DNA of 64,000 nt from Herpetosiphon sp042688385 (GTDB taxonomy: Bacteria > Chloroflexota > Chloroflexia > Chloroflexales > Herpetosiphonaceae). Position 1 is the stretch's first letter, and every line of letters begins with the position of its first letter. A model generated the notes under the pieces. That model searched no databases and had not been told where the DNA came from. It saw nothing but the letters and a program-made list of their open reading frames with translations. A program made the position numbers and the translations under genes. Below are positions 6,939-16,104 of this stretch, piece after piece. The DNA is taken from NCBI RefSeq assembly GCF_042688385.1, contig NZ_JBHUPY010000003.1, positions 1-64,000 of the forward strand, written 5' to 3'.

Positions 6939-9335
6939 ATGCGCTTGAGCTTTGTTCGTTGGTTGCTGCTATTCAGCATGCTGGGTTTGTTTGGGCTTCG
7001 CTATTTAAAACCAATCCAAGCCCACATTGCTCCTCCTGTTTCCCATGCTCGCGTTGCTGCCAACCCAAATATGTTTAATTGGGATACGTTTCAGCCGATT
7101 CCCTTGGCTCGTTTTGAAGCTGGCGGGGCAATTGTTGGCGATAGCTTGTATGTGATTGGCGGGTTTTATACCAACCAAGTGCAAGCCACCGATACCGTTT
7201 TTGCCTACAATATCAGCACCAATCAATGGCGAATCTGCGCTAATATTCCCGAAGCGATCACCCATGCGCCTGTCGTGGCCGATGGAAATTTGATTTATGT
7301 GCTGGGTGGCTATATTGGCGATTCGCCAGGCGGCAGCACGCAGCATGTCTGGGTTTACAACACCATTACCAATGCTTGGAGCCGTGGCCCAGATTTGCCA
7401 GAAGATCGTGGCGCGGCTGGCGCAACCAAGTTGGGCCGCGAAATTCACTTTTTTGGTGGGGCGCATCGCCGCGATCGTCAGCTCGAAGAATGGGACAGCG
7501 ACCAGCATTTTGTGCTTAATTTGGATAGCCAAGTTTGGCGCACAGCCGCACCCATGCCCAATGCCCGCAATCACCTTGGCGCGGCGACGCTGAATGGCTC
7601 TGTCTATGCAATTGGCGGTCAATATTTAGCCGCTGAATCGACCAGCAGCCAAGTCGAAGTTGATCGTTATGACCCCGTTACCGATAGCTGGACGCGAGTG
7701 GCCGATTTGCCCAAAGGCCGTGGCCATATCACCTCGTCGGTGTTTGAAGTTGATGGCCGAATTATGGTCGTTGGTGGCTCGGTCAATGGCGGCGATTATG
7801 GCTTAGCTTCTGCCGATGTGATGCTTTATGATCCTAACGATGATGTATGGATGAAATTAACCTCGATTCCCGGGGTGCGCAAAACTCCGGTGGGCGCAGC
7901 CTATGGCAATAAAATTTTGGTTACCACAGGCGGCTATGTGCCCAATCCTGAAATGTGGATTGGCCAGCTTGAAGATCATTGGGAACTGGCTCGAACCTTG
8001 CCAATCTCGCTGGGCGAGGCTTCTGGTGGGATTATTGGCAATAAAATGTATTTGGTTGGCGAGAGCAACGGGGCCACGGCGGCCTTCGATTTGGGGGCAA
8101 ACTCGTGGAATGCTGGTTTGGCCCAACGCCCGTATAAAAGCCATAGCCACAGCGCCCAAGTTTGGAATCAACGGCTCTATTTGTTTGGCGGCGCAGGCAC
8201 AAGCGCTGGCAAAGTCCAAATCTATCAACCTTCGAGCAATAGTTGGTCGCAAGGCGCAGCCATGCCATTTGCCACAATGGCCGCTAGCTCTGCATTAATT
8301 GATGGCAAAATCTATGTTGCTGGCGGAATTGTCAGCGGCAATACCGCAAATTATCATGCGCTGTATGATCCAGCAGCCAATACCTGGACTCCGTTGCCAA
8401 CCATGCCCTTGGCGCGTAATGGCGCTGCCGGTGGCACTGATGGACGCTATTTCTACCTCTTTGGCGGGCGCGCTAGCGGCACAACTGGCGCGGCGAGCGC
8501 CGATGTACAAATCTATGACCCGCTTAGCCAAACTTGGACGAGCAGCCTGAGCGACCAGACAATTCCGCCGTTGCCACAAGCGCGCGCTGATTTGGGCCAA
8601 GCCATTTGGTACAAAGGCGAATTTTATCTGCTGGGCGGAGCTGATCAGTCAAGTGTGAGCGATCGGGTTGATGTGTATAATCCTGTGACCAAAACTTGGC
8701 GCAGCGTGGCGGCCATGCCCACGGCGCGCCAAGGCCATGCGCCAATGTTGGTTGGCGGGCGCATCTATGTGCCTGCTGGCGGAACCCAAGCGACAAGCAG
8801 CCAATCGCGCATTTTTGAGGTCTATAATCCTGGCGCTGCTTCCCAAGCGTCAGCAACGGCCACGCCAACCACAATACCGACCAATACTGCTACCAACACT
8901 GCGACAGCTACCCCAACCGCGCTACCGACCAACACGCCAACCAATACGGCAACCGCAACTAATACACCGACGAATACGGCTACGCCAACTGTGATGCCAA
9001 CTAACACTGCGACAGCTACGCCAACTGAATTACCGACAGAAGTTCCAACCGCAACCCCAAGCGCAATACCGACGAATACGCCAACCAATACAGCTACGCC
9101 AACTGTAATCGCAACCAATACTGCGACGGCTACACCAACTGAATTACCGACAGAAGTGCCAACTGCAACGAATACCGAAATACCAACGAATACAGCGACA
9201 GCTACGCCAACCGAATTACCAACAGAAGTGCCAACTGCAACGAATACAGCGACGATTATGCCAACCGCAACGCTTGAGCCGACCCAGCCAACCAACCAGC
9301 TAATCCAGATTTATTTGCCGTGGGCAAGCAAATAG
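6939..9335 (+). CDS. secreted Kelch-repeat protein with Thr/Pro stalk
   Basis: 798 residues. The signal peptide is hydrophobic (W-L-L-L-F-S-M-L-G-L-F-G-L). About twelve Kelch-type repeats follow (residues about 45-635), visible as recurring V-I-G-G/L-G-G followed by Y-(D/N)-P and N-x-W, enough for two six-bladed propellers. A stalk of about 150 residues built from N-T-A-T-A-T-P-T and E-L-P-T-E-V-P-T-A-T units comes next, and the protein ends I-Q-I-Y-L-P-W-A-S-K. Kelch propellers bind proteins or sugars, so this is probably a surface adhesin or carbohydrate-binding protein. A TATAAT lies at 6853-6858. The stalk and LP tail mirror the first gene in the window. Confidence 0.88.
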   Translation: MRLSFVRWLLLFSMLGLFGLRYLKPIQAHIAPPVSHARVAANPNMFNWDTFQPIPLARFEAGGAIVGDSLYVIGGFYTNQVQATDTVFAYNISTNQWRICANIPEAITHAPVVADGNLIYVLGGYIGDSPGGSTQHVWVYNTITNAWSRGPDLPEDRGAAGATKLGREIHFFGGAHRRDRQLEEWDSDQHFVLNLDSQVWRTAAPMPNARNHLGAATLNGSVYAIGGQYLAAESTSSQVEVDRYDPVTDSWTRVADLPKGRGHITSSVFEVDGRIMVVGGSVNGGDYGLASADVMLYDPNDDVWMKLTSIPGVRKTPVGAAYGNKILVTTGGYVPNPEMWIGQLEDHWELARTLPISLGEASGGIIGNKMYLVGESNGATAAFDLGANSWNAGLAQRPYKSHSHSAQVWNQRLYLFGGAGTSAGKVQIYQPSSNSWSQGAAMPFATMAASSALIDGKIYVAGGIVSGNTANYHALYDPAANTWTPLPTMPLARNGAAGGTDGRYFYLFGGRASGTTGAASADVQIYDPLSQTWTSSLSDQTIPPLPQARADLGQAIWYKGEFYLLGGADQSSVSDRVDVYNPVTKTWRSVAAMPTARQGHAPMLVGGRIYVPAGGTQATSSQSRIFEVYNPGAASQASATATPTTIPTNTATNTATATPTALPTNTPTNTATATNTPTNTATPTVMPTNTATATPTELPTEVPTATPSAIPTNTPTNTATPTVIATNTATATPTELPTEVPTATNTEIPTNTATATPTELPTEVPTATNTATIMPTATLEPTQPTNQLIQIYLPWASK

Positions 9336-9342
9336 CTGCATG

Positions 9343-9387
9343 CCCTCACCCCAACCCCTCGCCCACGGAGCGGGCGAGGGGCTTTTT
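9343..9387 (+). terminator. REP-like hairpin acting as terminator
   Basis: CCCCTCGCCC (9355-9364) pairs with GGGCGAGGGG (9372-9381), followed by CTTTTT. It is preceded by CCCTCACCCCAA, a leader also found beside most other copies of this hairpin in the window. It lies eight bases after the Kelch stop. Confidence 0.8.
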
Positions 9388-9478
9388 ATTGTGGTTCTTG
9401 TCACAATTCGTTGGTAAAAATGGGTGCTAGGGGTGAGGGCATGAAAACCGCATTAGCCCAGTACAGGCTGTTACGAGC

Positions 9479-10282
9479 TTATTGAGTTTGGTGCAGAAAA
9501 TCGAGCACCAGCTGATTGAATAATTCGGGATTATCCATGTTGGCGCAATGGCCAGCATTTGGCAAGCCATGGTGCTCAGTGCTTGGCTTACGCTGCTGCC
9601 ATTCACGACCTGCTTGCACAATAACCGCCTGATCATGCTCGCCAACCAAAATCAATAATGGGTGCTTTGGTGCTGTTTGGTTTGGGTGCATGAGCTGATT
9701 CAATTTGCTCATTAATCGAAACGATGAGCGTGAAAAATGCTGCATGCGTTGGTAAAACAAGGTTTGGCCTTCTGGATACAACACGCTGGTTCGGGCAACA
9801 TAACGCCGAAAACGTTCCATTGAGAACACCACCAAAAACACCCATTTCAGCATTTCTTTGCGTTGCGCCCGCATAATCGCTCGTTGATCGCCAAAAATGC
9901 TGTAGCCACCAACCACAATTAGGCTTTTGACTAAGGCTGGGTAGCGATAGCCAAATTCTTGCGCGATGAGTGAGCCAAGCGAAACCCCCAATACATGGGC
10001 TTGAGTCTGATTTTCTGCTTGCAAAATCGCTGCTAAATATTCTGGGGTCCGTTCGATGCCAATTAGGCTTTGGTTTGGTTGCGAACGGCCATGGCCAGGC
10101 AGATCGATCAAGATAACATAATGTTGTTTGGAAAACATTTCAATCTGCTGAACAAAACATTGATGATCACCAAATGCTGGGTGAATCAACACCAAACTTG
10201 GGTTGTTGGGATTGCCCAGCGTATAGTAGTGCAAATCAAAATCGTGCAACGCCATTATTTTGGCGTTTAGCGCATCATTCAT
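9479..10282 (-). CDS. alpha/beta-fold hydrolase
   Basis: 267 residues with the full alpha/beta hydrolase layout. The oxyanion-hole region is L-I-H-P-A-F-G, the nucleophile elbow G-V-S-L-G-S supplies Ser, G-E-H-D-Q-A-V supplies the acid, and N-A-G-H-C-A-N-M-D supplies the catalytic His near the C-terminus. The substrate is unknown; esters, lactones or C-C bonds are possible. ATG 10282 overlaps the PadR stop (ATGAATGA), so the two genes are translationally coupled. A longer frame begins with TTG at 10297 and is less likely. Co-transcription suggests PadR controls this enzyme. Confidence 0.87.
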   Translation of the reverse strand: MNDALNAKIMALHDFDLHYYTLGNPNNPSLVLIHPAFGDHQCFVQQIEMFSKQHYVILIDLPGHGRSQPNQSLIGIERTPEYLAAILQAENQTQAHVLGVSLGSLIAQEFGYRYPALVKSLIVVGGYSIFGDQRAIMRAQRKEMLKWVFLVVFSMERFRRYVARTSVLYPEGQTLFYQRMQHFSRSSFRLMSKLNQLMHPNQTAPKHPLLILVGEHDQAVIVQAGREWQQRKPSTEHHGLPNAGHCANMDNPELFNQLVLDFLHQTQ

Positions 10283-10817
10283 GGCCAGTTTCCTCAAGCT
10301 TGGTTAATAATTGTTGATACCAATTGATACTGAAGTTGTAGTAGGCCACGCCATATTCTAAGGTAAGCCATTGAAAATCGGCGATCGCTTGTTGATGTTG
10401 GTCAACGGCGGTTTGTTCGCGTTCGCGCAACAAGCTATTGAGCTGGGCATGGACAATTTGCAAGCTTGTAAGATGTTCGCGCACCAGCCGAATGCGCTCG
10501 TTTGGGGTGAGAAAGCCCATAAAAAACAAGCGCGTTAAGGCTGGTTCTTTGACCTTCTCTTGGGGAATGGCACTTGCCAGCCATTGATCGAAGGCAATTT
10601 TTCCCACAGGTGTGAGGCTGTAGATTTTTTTAAATCGACCAGCCTCAATTTGTTCCTCTACAGTAATTGCTTGCTTAGCGATCAGTTTTTCAAGCGCGCT
10701 GTTAATGCTGCCAAAACTGGCGCTATAAAACAGCGAGATCGTTTCTTCAAGAATTTTCTTGATTTCGTAGCTGCTGCGTGGCTTGAGCAGCAATAAGCCC
10801 AAAATTACATATTCCAT
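10275..10817 (-). CDS. PadR-family transcriptional regulator
   Basis: 180 residues. The N-terminal winged helix begins M-E-Y-V-I-L-G-L-L, then S-S-Y-E-I-K-K, with the wing Y-S-L-T-P-V-G-K typical of PadR. The C-terminal half is a helical dimerisation domain of the long (Vir-like) PadR subtype. Family members repress stress, efflux or phenolic-acid genes and release DNA on ligand binding. It is the first gene of a two-gene operon with the hydrolase. An AT-rich dyad directly before the start codon fits autoregulation. Confidence 0.9.
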   Translation of the reverse strand: MEYVILGLLLLKPRSSYEIKKILEETISLFYSASFGSINSALEKLIAKQAITVEEQIEAGRFKKIYSLTPVGKIAFDQWLASAIPQEKVKEPALTRLFFMGFLTPNERIRLVREHLTSLQIVHAQLNSLLREREQTAVDQHQQAIADFQWLTLEYGVAYYNFSINWYQQLLTKLEETGHE

Positions 10818-10818
10818 A

Positions 10819-10839
10819 ATATATCCTTACGTGATATAT
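10819..10839 (-). promoter_or_regulatory. candidate PadR operator
   Basis: ATATATC (10819-10825) and GATATAT (10833-10839) form a 7-bp inverted repeat with a 7-base spacer, two bases upstream of the padR start codon. PadR proteins usually bind AT-rich dyads of this size. Its role is inferred from position. Confidence 0.5.
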
Positions 10840-10968
10840 CTAATAGTAATATTATTTTGGCAATTGTCAAGGTGTTAGGCGCGTATCAATAATTTGAAGC
10901 ACCAATTCTGATTTGCTATGATCAACAGTGAATCTTGGAGCGAATTGCTTGTTATTTGGGAGGTTGCT

Positions 10969-12087
10969 ATGGCCCATTCATCAAACATCAAACCAGAATC
11001 GTGGCTCGTTTCAGCGGGGCGTGGTTCGCAGCCAGGCGATCCCTTGAATGTGCCGCTTATGCCAGCCTCGAACTTTCTGATTGGCAGTGGCCGCGAATAC
11101 TCGCGCGACGATGGTACGCCAACGTGGGAGGCGCTTGAAGCGGTGGTCGGTGGCTTAGAAGGTGGTAAAGCACTGGCGTTTGCCTCAGGCATGGCGGCGA
11201 TTGCGGCAGTGTTTGATCAGCTGGCGGTTGGCGCGCTGGTGGTGCTGCCTGATGATTGCTATCAAAGCGTTGCTGGGCTGGCCATGGCTGGAGCTGAGCG
11301 TGGACGTTGGTCGTTGCAGCGGATTGCAGTTGATGATACTGCTGCGTGGGTTGTTGCGTGTGCTAAGGCCGATTTGATTTGGCTCGAATCGCCATCAAAT
11401 CCATTGCTGACGGTTGCCGATTTAGCGGTTATTTGTGCTGCGCCGCGCAAAGCAAGTGCGATTGTTGCGGTTGATAATACTTTTGCAACCCCGCTCAACC
11501 AGCAGCCGCTTGCTTTTGGCGCAACTGTGGCCTTGCAGTCGGCAACTAAATTTATTGGTGGGCACTCGGATTTATTGGCTGGTGTTGCCACAACCAATGA
11601 TCTTGGCTTCTGGCATGCGCTCAAAAAATCACGTGAACTAACTGGAGCAACGCCCGGCACACTTGAAGCGTTTTTGGCTGTGCGTGGCGCGCGTACTTTG
11701 GCGGTGCGGCTCGAGCGGGCGCAACAAAGTGCAATGCTACTAGCCGAGCGGCTTGAAGCCCATCCGCAGGTTATGCGTGTGCGCTATCCTGGTTTGGCCT
11801 CGCATCCAACTCATGCGACGGCGCAACGGGTACTCAAAGGTTTTGGCACGATTATTTCGTTTGATCTTGTGGGCGGAGCTGAGGTTGCCGATGCAGTTTG
11901 CAAGCAAGTGCAATTAATCCACCATGCGACCAGCCTTGGTGCAGTTGAATCGACGATGGAACGGCGGGCGGCAATTCCTGGGCAAGAGCATCTGCCGCCA
12001 TCGTTATTGCGCTTGAGCGTTGGGATTGAGGATGTTGAGGATTTGTGGAATGATCTTGCAGCAGCGATCGCTGCTGCAACCAGCTAA
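10969..12087 (+). CDS. trans-sulfuration PLP enzyme (cystathionine gamma-synthase/lyase family)
   Basis: 372 residues of the Cys/Met-metabolism PLP family. The phosphate and ring-binding region F-A-S-G-M-A-A-I, L-I-W-L-E-S-P-S-N-P, V-D-N-T-F-A-T-P, and the PLP lysine in S-A-T-K-F-I-G-G-H-S-D are all present, as is the C-terminal L-R-L-S-V-G-I-E-D. Family members make or cleave cystathionine or homocysteine; which reaction this one runs cannot be decided. It is slightly shorter than the usual 380-400. GGGAGG (10958-10963) sits five bases before ATG 10969, so the in-frame ATG at 10918 is not used. Confidence 0.9.
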   Translation: MAHSSNIKPESWLVSAGRGSQPGDPLNVPLMPASNFLIGSGREYSRDDGTPTWEALEAVVGGLEGGKALAFASGMAAIAAVFDQLAVGALVVLPDDCYQSVAGLAMAGAERGRWSLQRIAVDDTAAWVVACAKADLIWLESPSNPLLTVADLAVICAAPRKASAIVAVDNTFATPLNQQPLAFGATVALQSATKFIGGHSDLLAGVATTNDLGFWHALKKSRELTGATPGTLEAFLAVRGARTLAVRLERAQQSAMLLAERLEAHPQVMRVRYPGLASHPTHATAQRVLKGFGTIISFDLVGGAEVADAVCKQVQLIHHATSLGAVESTMERRAAIPGQEHLPPSLLRLSVGIEDVEDLWNDLAAAIAAATS

Positions 12088-12111
12088 ATTTAATAGTGGG
12101 AATGAAGAGTT

Positions 12112-12240
12112 CCCTCACCCCCAACCCCTCTCCCGTGGCGCGGGAGAGGGGCGTTTGGTTCAGTGGTTTAAGCCTGATTTCTTGGTTTTTCAATCGTGCT
12201 CCCCCTCGCCCGCGTCTAGTGGGAGAGGGGGTGAGGGAAC
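12112..12240. repeat. two REP-like hairpins in tail-to-tail orientation
   Basis: CCCCTCTCCC (12125-12134) pairs with GGGAGAGGGG (12142-12151). A second hairpin with CCCCCTC and GAGGGGG arms occupies about 12201-12232. The flanking CCCTCACCCCC and its complement GGTGAGGGAA face outward. The pair separates the convergent PLP-enzyme and M16 genes and may terminate both. Confidence 0.75.
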
Positions 12241-12250
12241 TTATCCCAAT

Positions 12251-14884
12251 CTAGGCTGCTGGGCCAGCTACGCCAATCACATAGCGATCGGCGGAGAGCA
12301 AGCGTTTGGCTGCGGCGTGAATTTGCTCAAGCGTGACTGAGCCGATAATCTCGGGGTAGCGTTGAACATAATCCAGCCCCAGCTTGAAGCGCTCGATATT
12401 CAAGAGCATGTTGGCAATACCGCTGTTGGCTTCAAGGCTAATGCCCAACATTCCCGTGAGATAGGCCACAGAGTCGCTGCGTTCGAGTTCGCTAATGCCT
12501 TCGGCCAGCAAACGATCAACTTCTTCTTGAATGGCATTGAGGGCGCGATCAACATTTTTGGCATTGATCCCAGCGTAGACAACCCATGCGCCAGCCCCAA
12601 CATCGGCATCGATCCGGCTGGTGGCGTAGTAGGCCAAGCCCTGTTTGTCGCGCACATTCTCGCCCAAACGGCCCATCAAGCCTAGTTGGCCAAGCACCAA
12701 ATTAGCCATCATGGCTGCATAAAAATCAGGGTCGGTGCGGGCTAAGCCGGGCACAGCCCAAACCAAGTCGGATTGGGTTTTGCCTTCGACCACAATCTCG
12801 CGGCGCAGGACGTTCTGCGGTTGGGCAACTTCGGGCACGTTGGTGGTTGGCGGCTCGCCTTGGCCTTGCCAATCGCCAAACCAGCGCTCAACTTCGGTCA
12901 AAATCGCCGTTTCATCAATATCGCCAACAATTGCAATAGTGGTTGCTGCTGGGTGATAGCGTTTGGCAAAGGCTGCCAAATCGGCGATCGTAATGGATGG
13001 CACGGTTTCGAGCGAGCCATTAGGCGACAAATAATAAGGATGATCGCTGGGATACAGCTGTTCGCGGGCGGCTTTGGCTGCTTGCGAACGTGTATCTTGC
13101 TCGCTTTGGCGCAGCATCGTTACGAATTGGGTGCGTAGGCGCTCAATTTCGCGTTCGGGAAAGGTTGGGTTGCGCAGCACATCGGCCAATAATTCCAAAA
13201 TTAATGGCGCATCGTCGCTCAGTGCTTTGCCCCCAAACGAAGTCGTATGACGGCCTGCGCTGGCGGCAATTGAGCAGCCACGATCTTCGGTGAGATTGGT
13301 AATATCGTGGAAGCTGCGCGTGGTTGTGCCACGATTGAGCGCCGAGGCGGTGAACACGGCCACGCCATTTAATGCTGCTGGCTCGTGCACTTGACCAAGC
13401 GCAATTTCACCTTGAATGCTTACGGTAGGGCTGTTGGGATTGCGTTGCAATAATACAACGATTCCATTGCTCAGCACATGGCGGGTTACTTGCGAGCCAT
13501 TATTGGCTGCCGCAGTTGCTTCGGCTTCAGCAGCTTTGGCATTATAAAAGCTCAGCGCTGGGTGAAATGTGCGAGCGGTTGGGGTAATTTGGCCGCCACC
13601 GCTGCTATTGCTTGGCGTGAAAATCCCGACATTGCGCTTTTGCGGTGCTAGATATGCTTGGGCAACCCGTTGCACATCGGCAGCAGTAACCGCAGCAATT
13701 TCATCCAACGAACTATCGGCGCGTTCGTAGCTATCGAGAGTTTGCCACATGCCCAACATCATCGCTTGGTTGCTAATGCGTTCGAGGCTATAGGCTTGTT
13801 GCGCGCGCACTTGGCGCTGAATTTTGTGCAATTCTGCATCGCTAATTGGCGTTTGTTGCAGCTTTTCAATTTCGCTGTAGAGCGCTTGCTCAACTTGCTC
13901 GACTGTGCGATCTGGCCGCACGGTTGCGCCAACTTCGAATAAAAATGGATCAAGCGTGGCCATAAACGACGAATAGGCTCCGGTCGCCAATTCGCCCTCG
14001 ACCAAAGCCCGATACAAGCGGGCTGAACGATTGGTTTGCGCGCCGCCACCAGTGAACGACGGCGATTTGCCGCCAGTCAAGACTGCATCAAGCACGGTTA
14101 ATGCGGCCCAATCGGGCGAGGTGGCTGCTGGAGCATGGAAAGCGACTTGAATCATCGAGTTGGGGCCGGGCCGCGAAACATGGACGCGGCGTTCGCCTTG
14201 TTGCTCTGGCTCTTCGCCGCGCACTTCGGGTAATGGCAAGCCTTGAGGAATCGGCCCATACAATTCTTCGATTTGCTTGAGCACTTCGTCGGTTTTGAAA
14301 GCGCCGACGACAACCAGCACCGCATTATTGGGGGCATAAAAGGTTTTATAGTGGGTATATAAATCTTCGCGGGTCATAGCCCGTAGGTCGCTCTTCCAGC
14401 CGATTACGCCATTCCGATAGGGGTGAACCTTGAAGGCGGTGGAGCGTAATTCTTCATCGAGCCAAAAACTCGGGCTATTTTCGTTGCCCTCGCGTTCGGA
14501 GATAATCACCGTGCGCTCAGAAGCGACCTCATCAGGATCAAACGATGAATTGACCATGCGATCAGCTTCGATTTGCAAGCCCAATTTCAAGCGATCGGCT
14601 GGCAAGGTTTCATAATAGGCGGTGTAATCGATCCAAGTAAAGCCGTTGAAGGTACCGCCATTGCGCGCAATCGTCGCATCGAAGACACCTTTGGGCATTG
14701 AGGGCGTGCCTTTGAACAACATATGCTCGCACCAGTGTGAAATGCCCGAAATTCCCACCCGTTCGTTGCGCCCGCCAACTTTATACCAAATCCAGTTGGT
14801 GGCGATTGGCGCGGTATGCACCTCGCGGGTAATTACGGTCAAGCCATTGGGCAGCCGATGAACATTGGTTGCAAGTGTCATCAT
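12251..14884 (-). CDS. two-lobed M16 family zinc metallopeptidase
   Basis: 877 residues, which is two fused halves of about 440 residues each like PqqL or insulysin. The N-half holds the inverted zinc motif H-W-C-E-H (residues 50-54) and the downstream E-R-T-V-I-I-S-E-R-E that supplies the third ligand. The C-half has the same fold but no HxxEH, so it serves as the inactive lobe of the clamshell. Bacterial M16 proteins degrade peptides or process exported proteins. No signal peptide is seen, so it is probably cytoplasmic. AGGAG lies four bases before ATG 14884 and seven before the adjacent ATG 14881; either may be used. The frame runs on upstream but without a ribosome site. Confidence 0.92.
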   Translation of the reverse strand: MMTLATNVHRLPNGLTVITREVHTAPIATNWIWYKVGGRNERVGISGISHWCEHMLFKGTPSMPKGVFDATIARNGGTFNGFTWIDYTAYYETLPADRLKLGLQIEADRMVNSSFDPDEVASERTVIISEREGNENSPSFWLDEELRSTAFKVHPYRNGVIGWKSDLRAMTREDLYTHYKTFYAPNNAVLVVVGAFKTDEVLKQIEELYGPIPQGLPLPEVRGEEPEQQGERRVHVSRPGPNSMIQVAFHAPAATSPDWAALTVLDAVLTGGKSPSFTGGGAQTNRSARLYRALVEGELATGAYSSFMATLDPFLFEVGATVRPDRTVEQVEQALYSEIEKLQQTPISDAELHKIQRQVRAQQAYSLERISNQAMMLGMWQTLDSYERADSSLDEIAAVTAADVQRVAQAYLAPQKRNVGIFTPSNSSGGGQITPTARTFHPALSFYNAKAAEAEATAAANNGSQVTRHVLSNGIVVLLQRNPNSPTVSIQGEIALGQVHEPAALNGVAVFTASALNRGTTTRSFHDITNLTEDRGCSIAASAGRHTTSFGGKALSDDAPLILELLADVLRNPTFPEREIERLRTQFVTMLRQSEQDTRSQAAKAAREQLYPSDHPYYLSPNGSLETVPSITIADLAAFAKRYHPAATTIAIVGDIDETAILTEVERWFGDWQGQGEPPTTNVPEVAQPQNVLRREIVVEGKTQSDLVWAVPGLARTDPDFYAAMMANLVLGQLGLMGRLGENVRDKQGLAYYATSRIDADVGAGAWVVYAGINAKNVDRALNAIQEEVDRLLAEGISELERSDSVAYLTGMLGISLEANSGIANMLLNIERFKLGLDYVQRYPEIIGSVTLEQIHAAAKRLLSADRYVIGVAGPAA

Positions 14885-15135
14885 CTGTCTCCTGCAAAAG
14901 AAACCTGTGAGTATTATAGAACCGAAAAGCTGGCCGCGCTGCTTACAAGCTATTAACATTCGCACTGCTAAAATCCCACTTAGAGGGGACAAAGTACGGG
15001 CGAATAAACAGGATTGCGAGGGCGATTATTCTAGGCTATGATGGATTTAGCCCTTATTAATCAACAAAATCATTCAGCGCCAATCTGATCCCTGTCCCAC
15101 GTGCGATCACTGGTGCGCCAGCAATGGAGCCTCCC

Positions 15136-15963
15136 ATGCAAATCATCCTTGACCATGTTCAAGCGCACCTTGACCACTATGTTAAAACCGCGACAGATCG
15201 CGTGTTTAATGCCAAAATCAATCTCTATCGCAGTTTTAGCTATGAGCAATTAGAAACCTCAATTCGCTATGCCTACATGGCGTTTGTGACCGATCTGAAC
15301 AATGGCACGGTTGAAGCGATGCCCAATTTTCTGCTGCGCATCGGCCCGCAACGGGCTGAACAAGGCGCATCGGTCGAAGATATTTTGTTTGGCATCAATA
15401 TGGGCGTTGAGGTAATTAGCAACGATTTGCTTCAAACCTTTGAGTCGAATCCAACCGCGTTGTTGTGGTGGATGCAACGCATGCACGCGATTATCTATAC
15501 TGGCGCAATGAAACTTTCGGATACAATTCTCAAGTTACGCGAACAGCATATTCGCGAGCAGGCCAGCCAAATTGCCGAAATCTCCACGCCGATTATTCCG
15601 CTTTCGCAAGGGGTGTTGGTTGTACCATTGATTGGTACGTTGGGCGAACATCGCGCCAGCCGCATTACCGAAGCGCTCTTAAATCGCATCAGCGAGGAGC
15701 AAGCCTCGACTGTCTTGATCGATGTAACGGGGGTTCCGGTGGTTGATACCCAAGTTGCTCACCATTTAATTCAATCGGCCCAAGCTGCTAAGTTGGTTGG
15801 AGCAGAAGTATTGTTAGTGGGCATTCGGCCTGAGATGGCGCAGACCTTAGTGCAACTTGGGGTGAATTTGCAGGGTGTGCGCACCCAAGGCACGTTGCAA
15901 GCTGGAGTTGAGTATGCCTTTGAACGTCAGAAACAGCAAGCAGCCAAAGCCTATCGCCGCTAA
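15136..15963 (+). CDS. STAS-domain protein, RsbR/stressosome type
   Basis: 275 residues. The N-terminal helical half (about 1-150) resembles RsbR-type non-haem globin sensor domains. The C-terminal STAS domain begins at I-S-T-P-I-I-P-L and carries I-D-V-T-G-V-P-V-V-D-T, where the Thr positions match phosphorylation sites in RsbR/RsbS. Such proteins assemble into stressosomes and sequester an RsbT-like kinase. No RsbT or RsbS gene is adjacent, so it may be an orphan RsbR paralogue. GGAG six bases before ATG 15136 picks this start over ATG 15124, which contains that GGAG. Confidence 0.88.
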   Translation: MQIILDHVQAHLDHYVKTATDRVFNAKINLYRSFSYEQLETSIRYAYMAFVTDLNNGTVEAMPNFLLRIGPQRAEQGASVEDILFGINMGVEVISNDLLQTFESNPTALLWWMQRMHAIIYTGAMKLSDTILKLREQHIREQASQIAEISTPIIPLSQGVLVVPLIGTLGEHRASRITEALLNRISEEQASTVLIDVTGVPVVDTQVAHHLIQSAQAAKLVGAEVLLVGIRPEMAQTLVQLGVNLQGVRTQGTLQAGVEYAFERQKQQAAKAYRR

Positions 15964-16104
15964 TGATTGAATGCTGCGTAGCCTGAAATCGGCTGCAAAT
16001 TGGTAGTACAATGACTGCCAACAGAACCGTTAGGCGGCTCAGTGCCGAGTTGTTGAATGGTTTTGGTGCTGAAGAAGCTTGTTTGTGGCCGTGAGGAAGC
16101 ATGC

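Noticed and set aside
8822..9295. 157-residue V/G-rich open frame on the minus strand
   Set aside because: It is the antisense reading of the Kelch gene's Thr/Pro stalk; the low-complexity V-G-V-A-V pattern is just the complement of T-A-T-P-T codons.
10860..10968. SAM or other riboswitch before the trans-sulfuration gene
   Set aside because: The leader is only about 110 bases and shows no conserved riboswitch helices or a terminator.
12020..12340. 106-residue plus-strand frame
   Set aside because: It runs through the PLP-enzyme end, two hairpin repeats and the antisense of the M16 gene, with no coding pattern.
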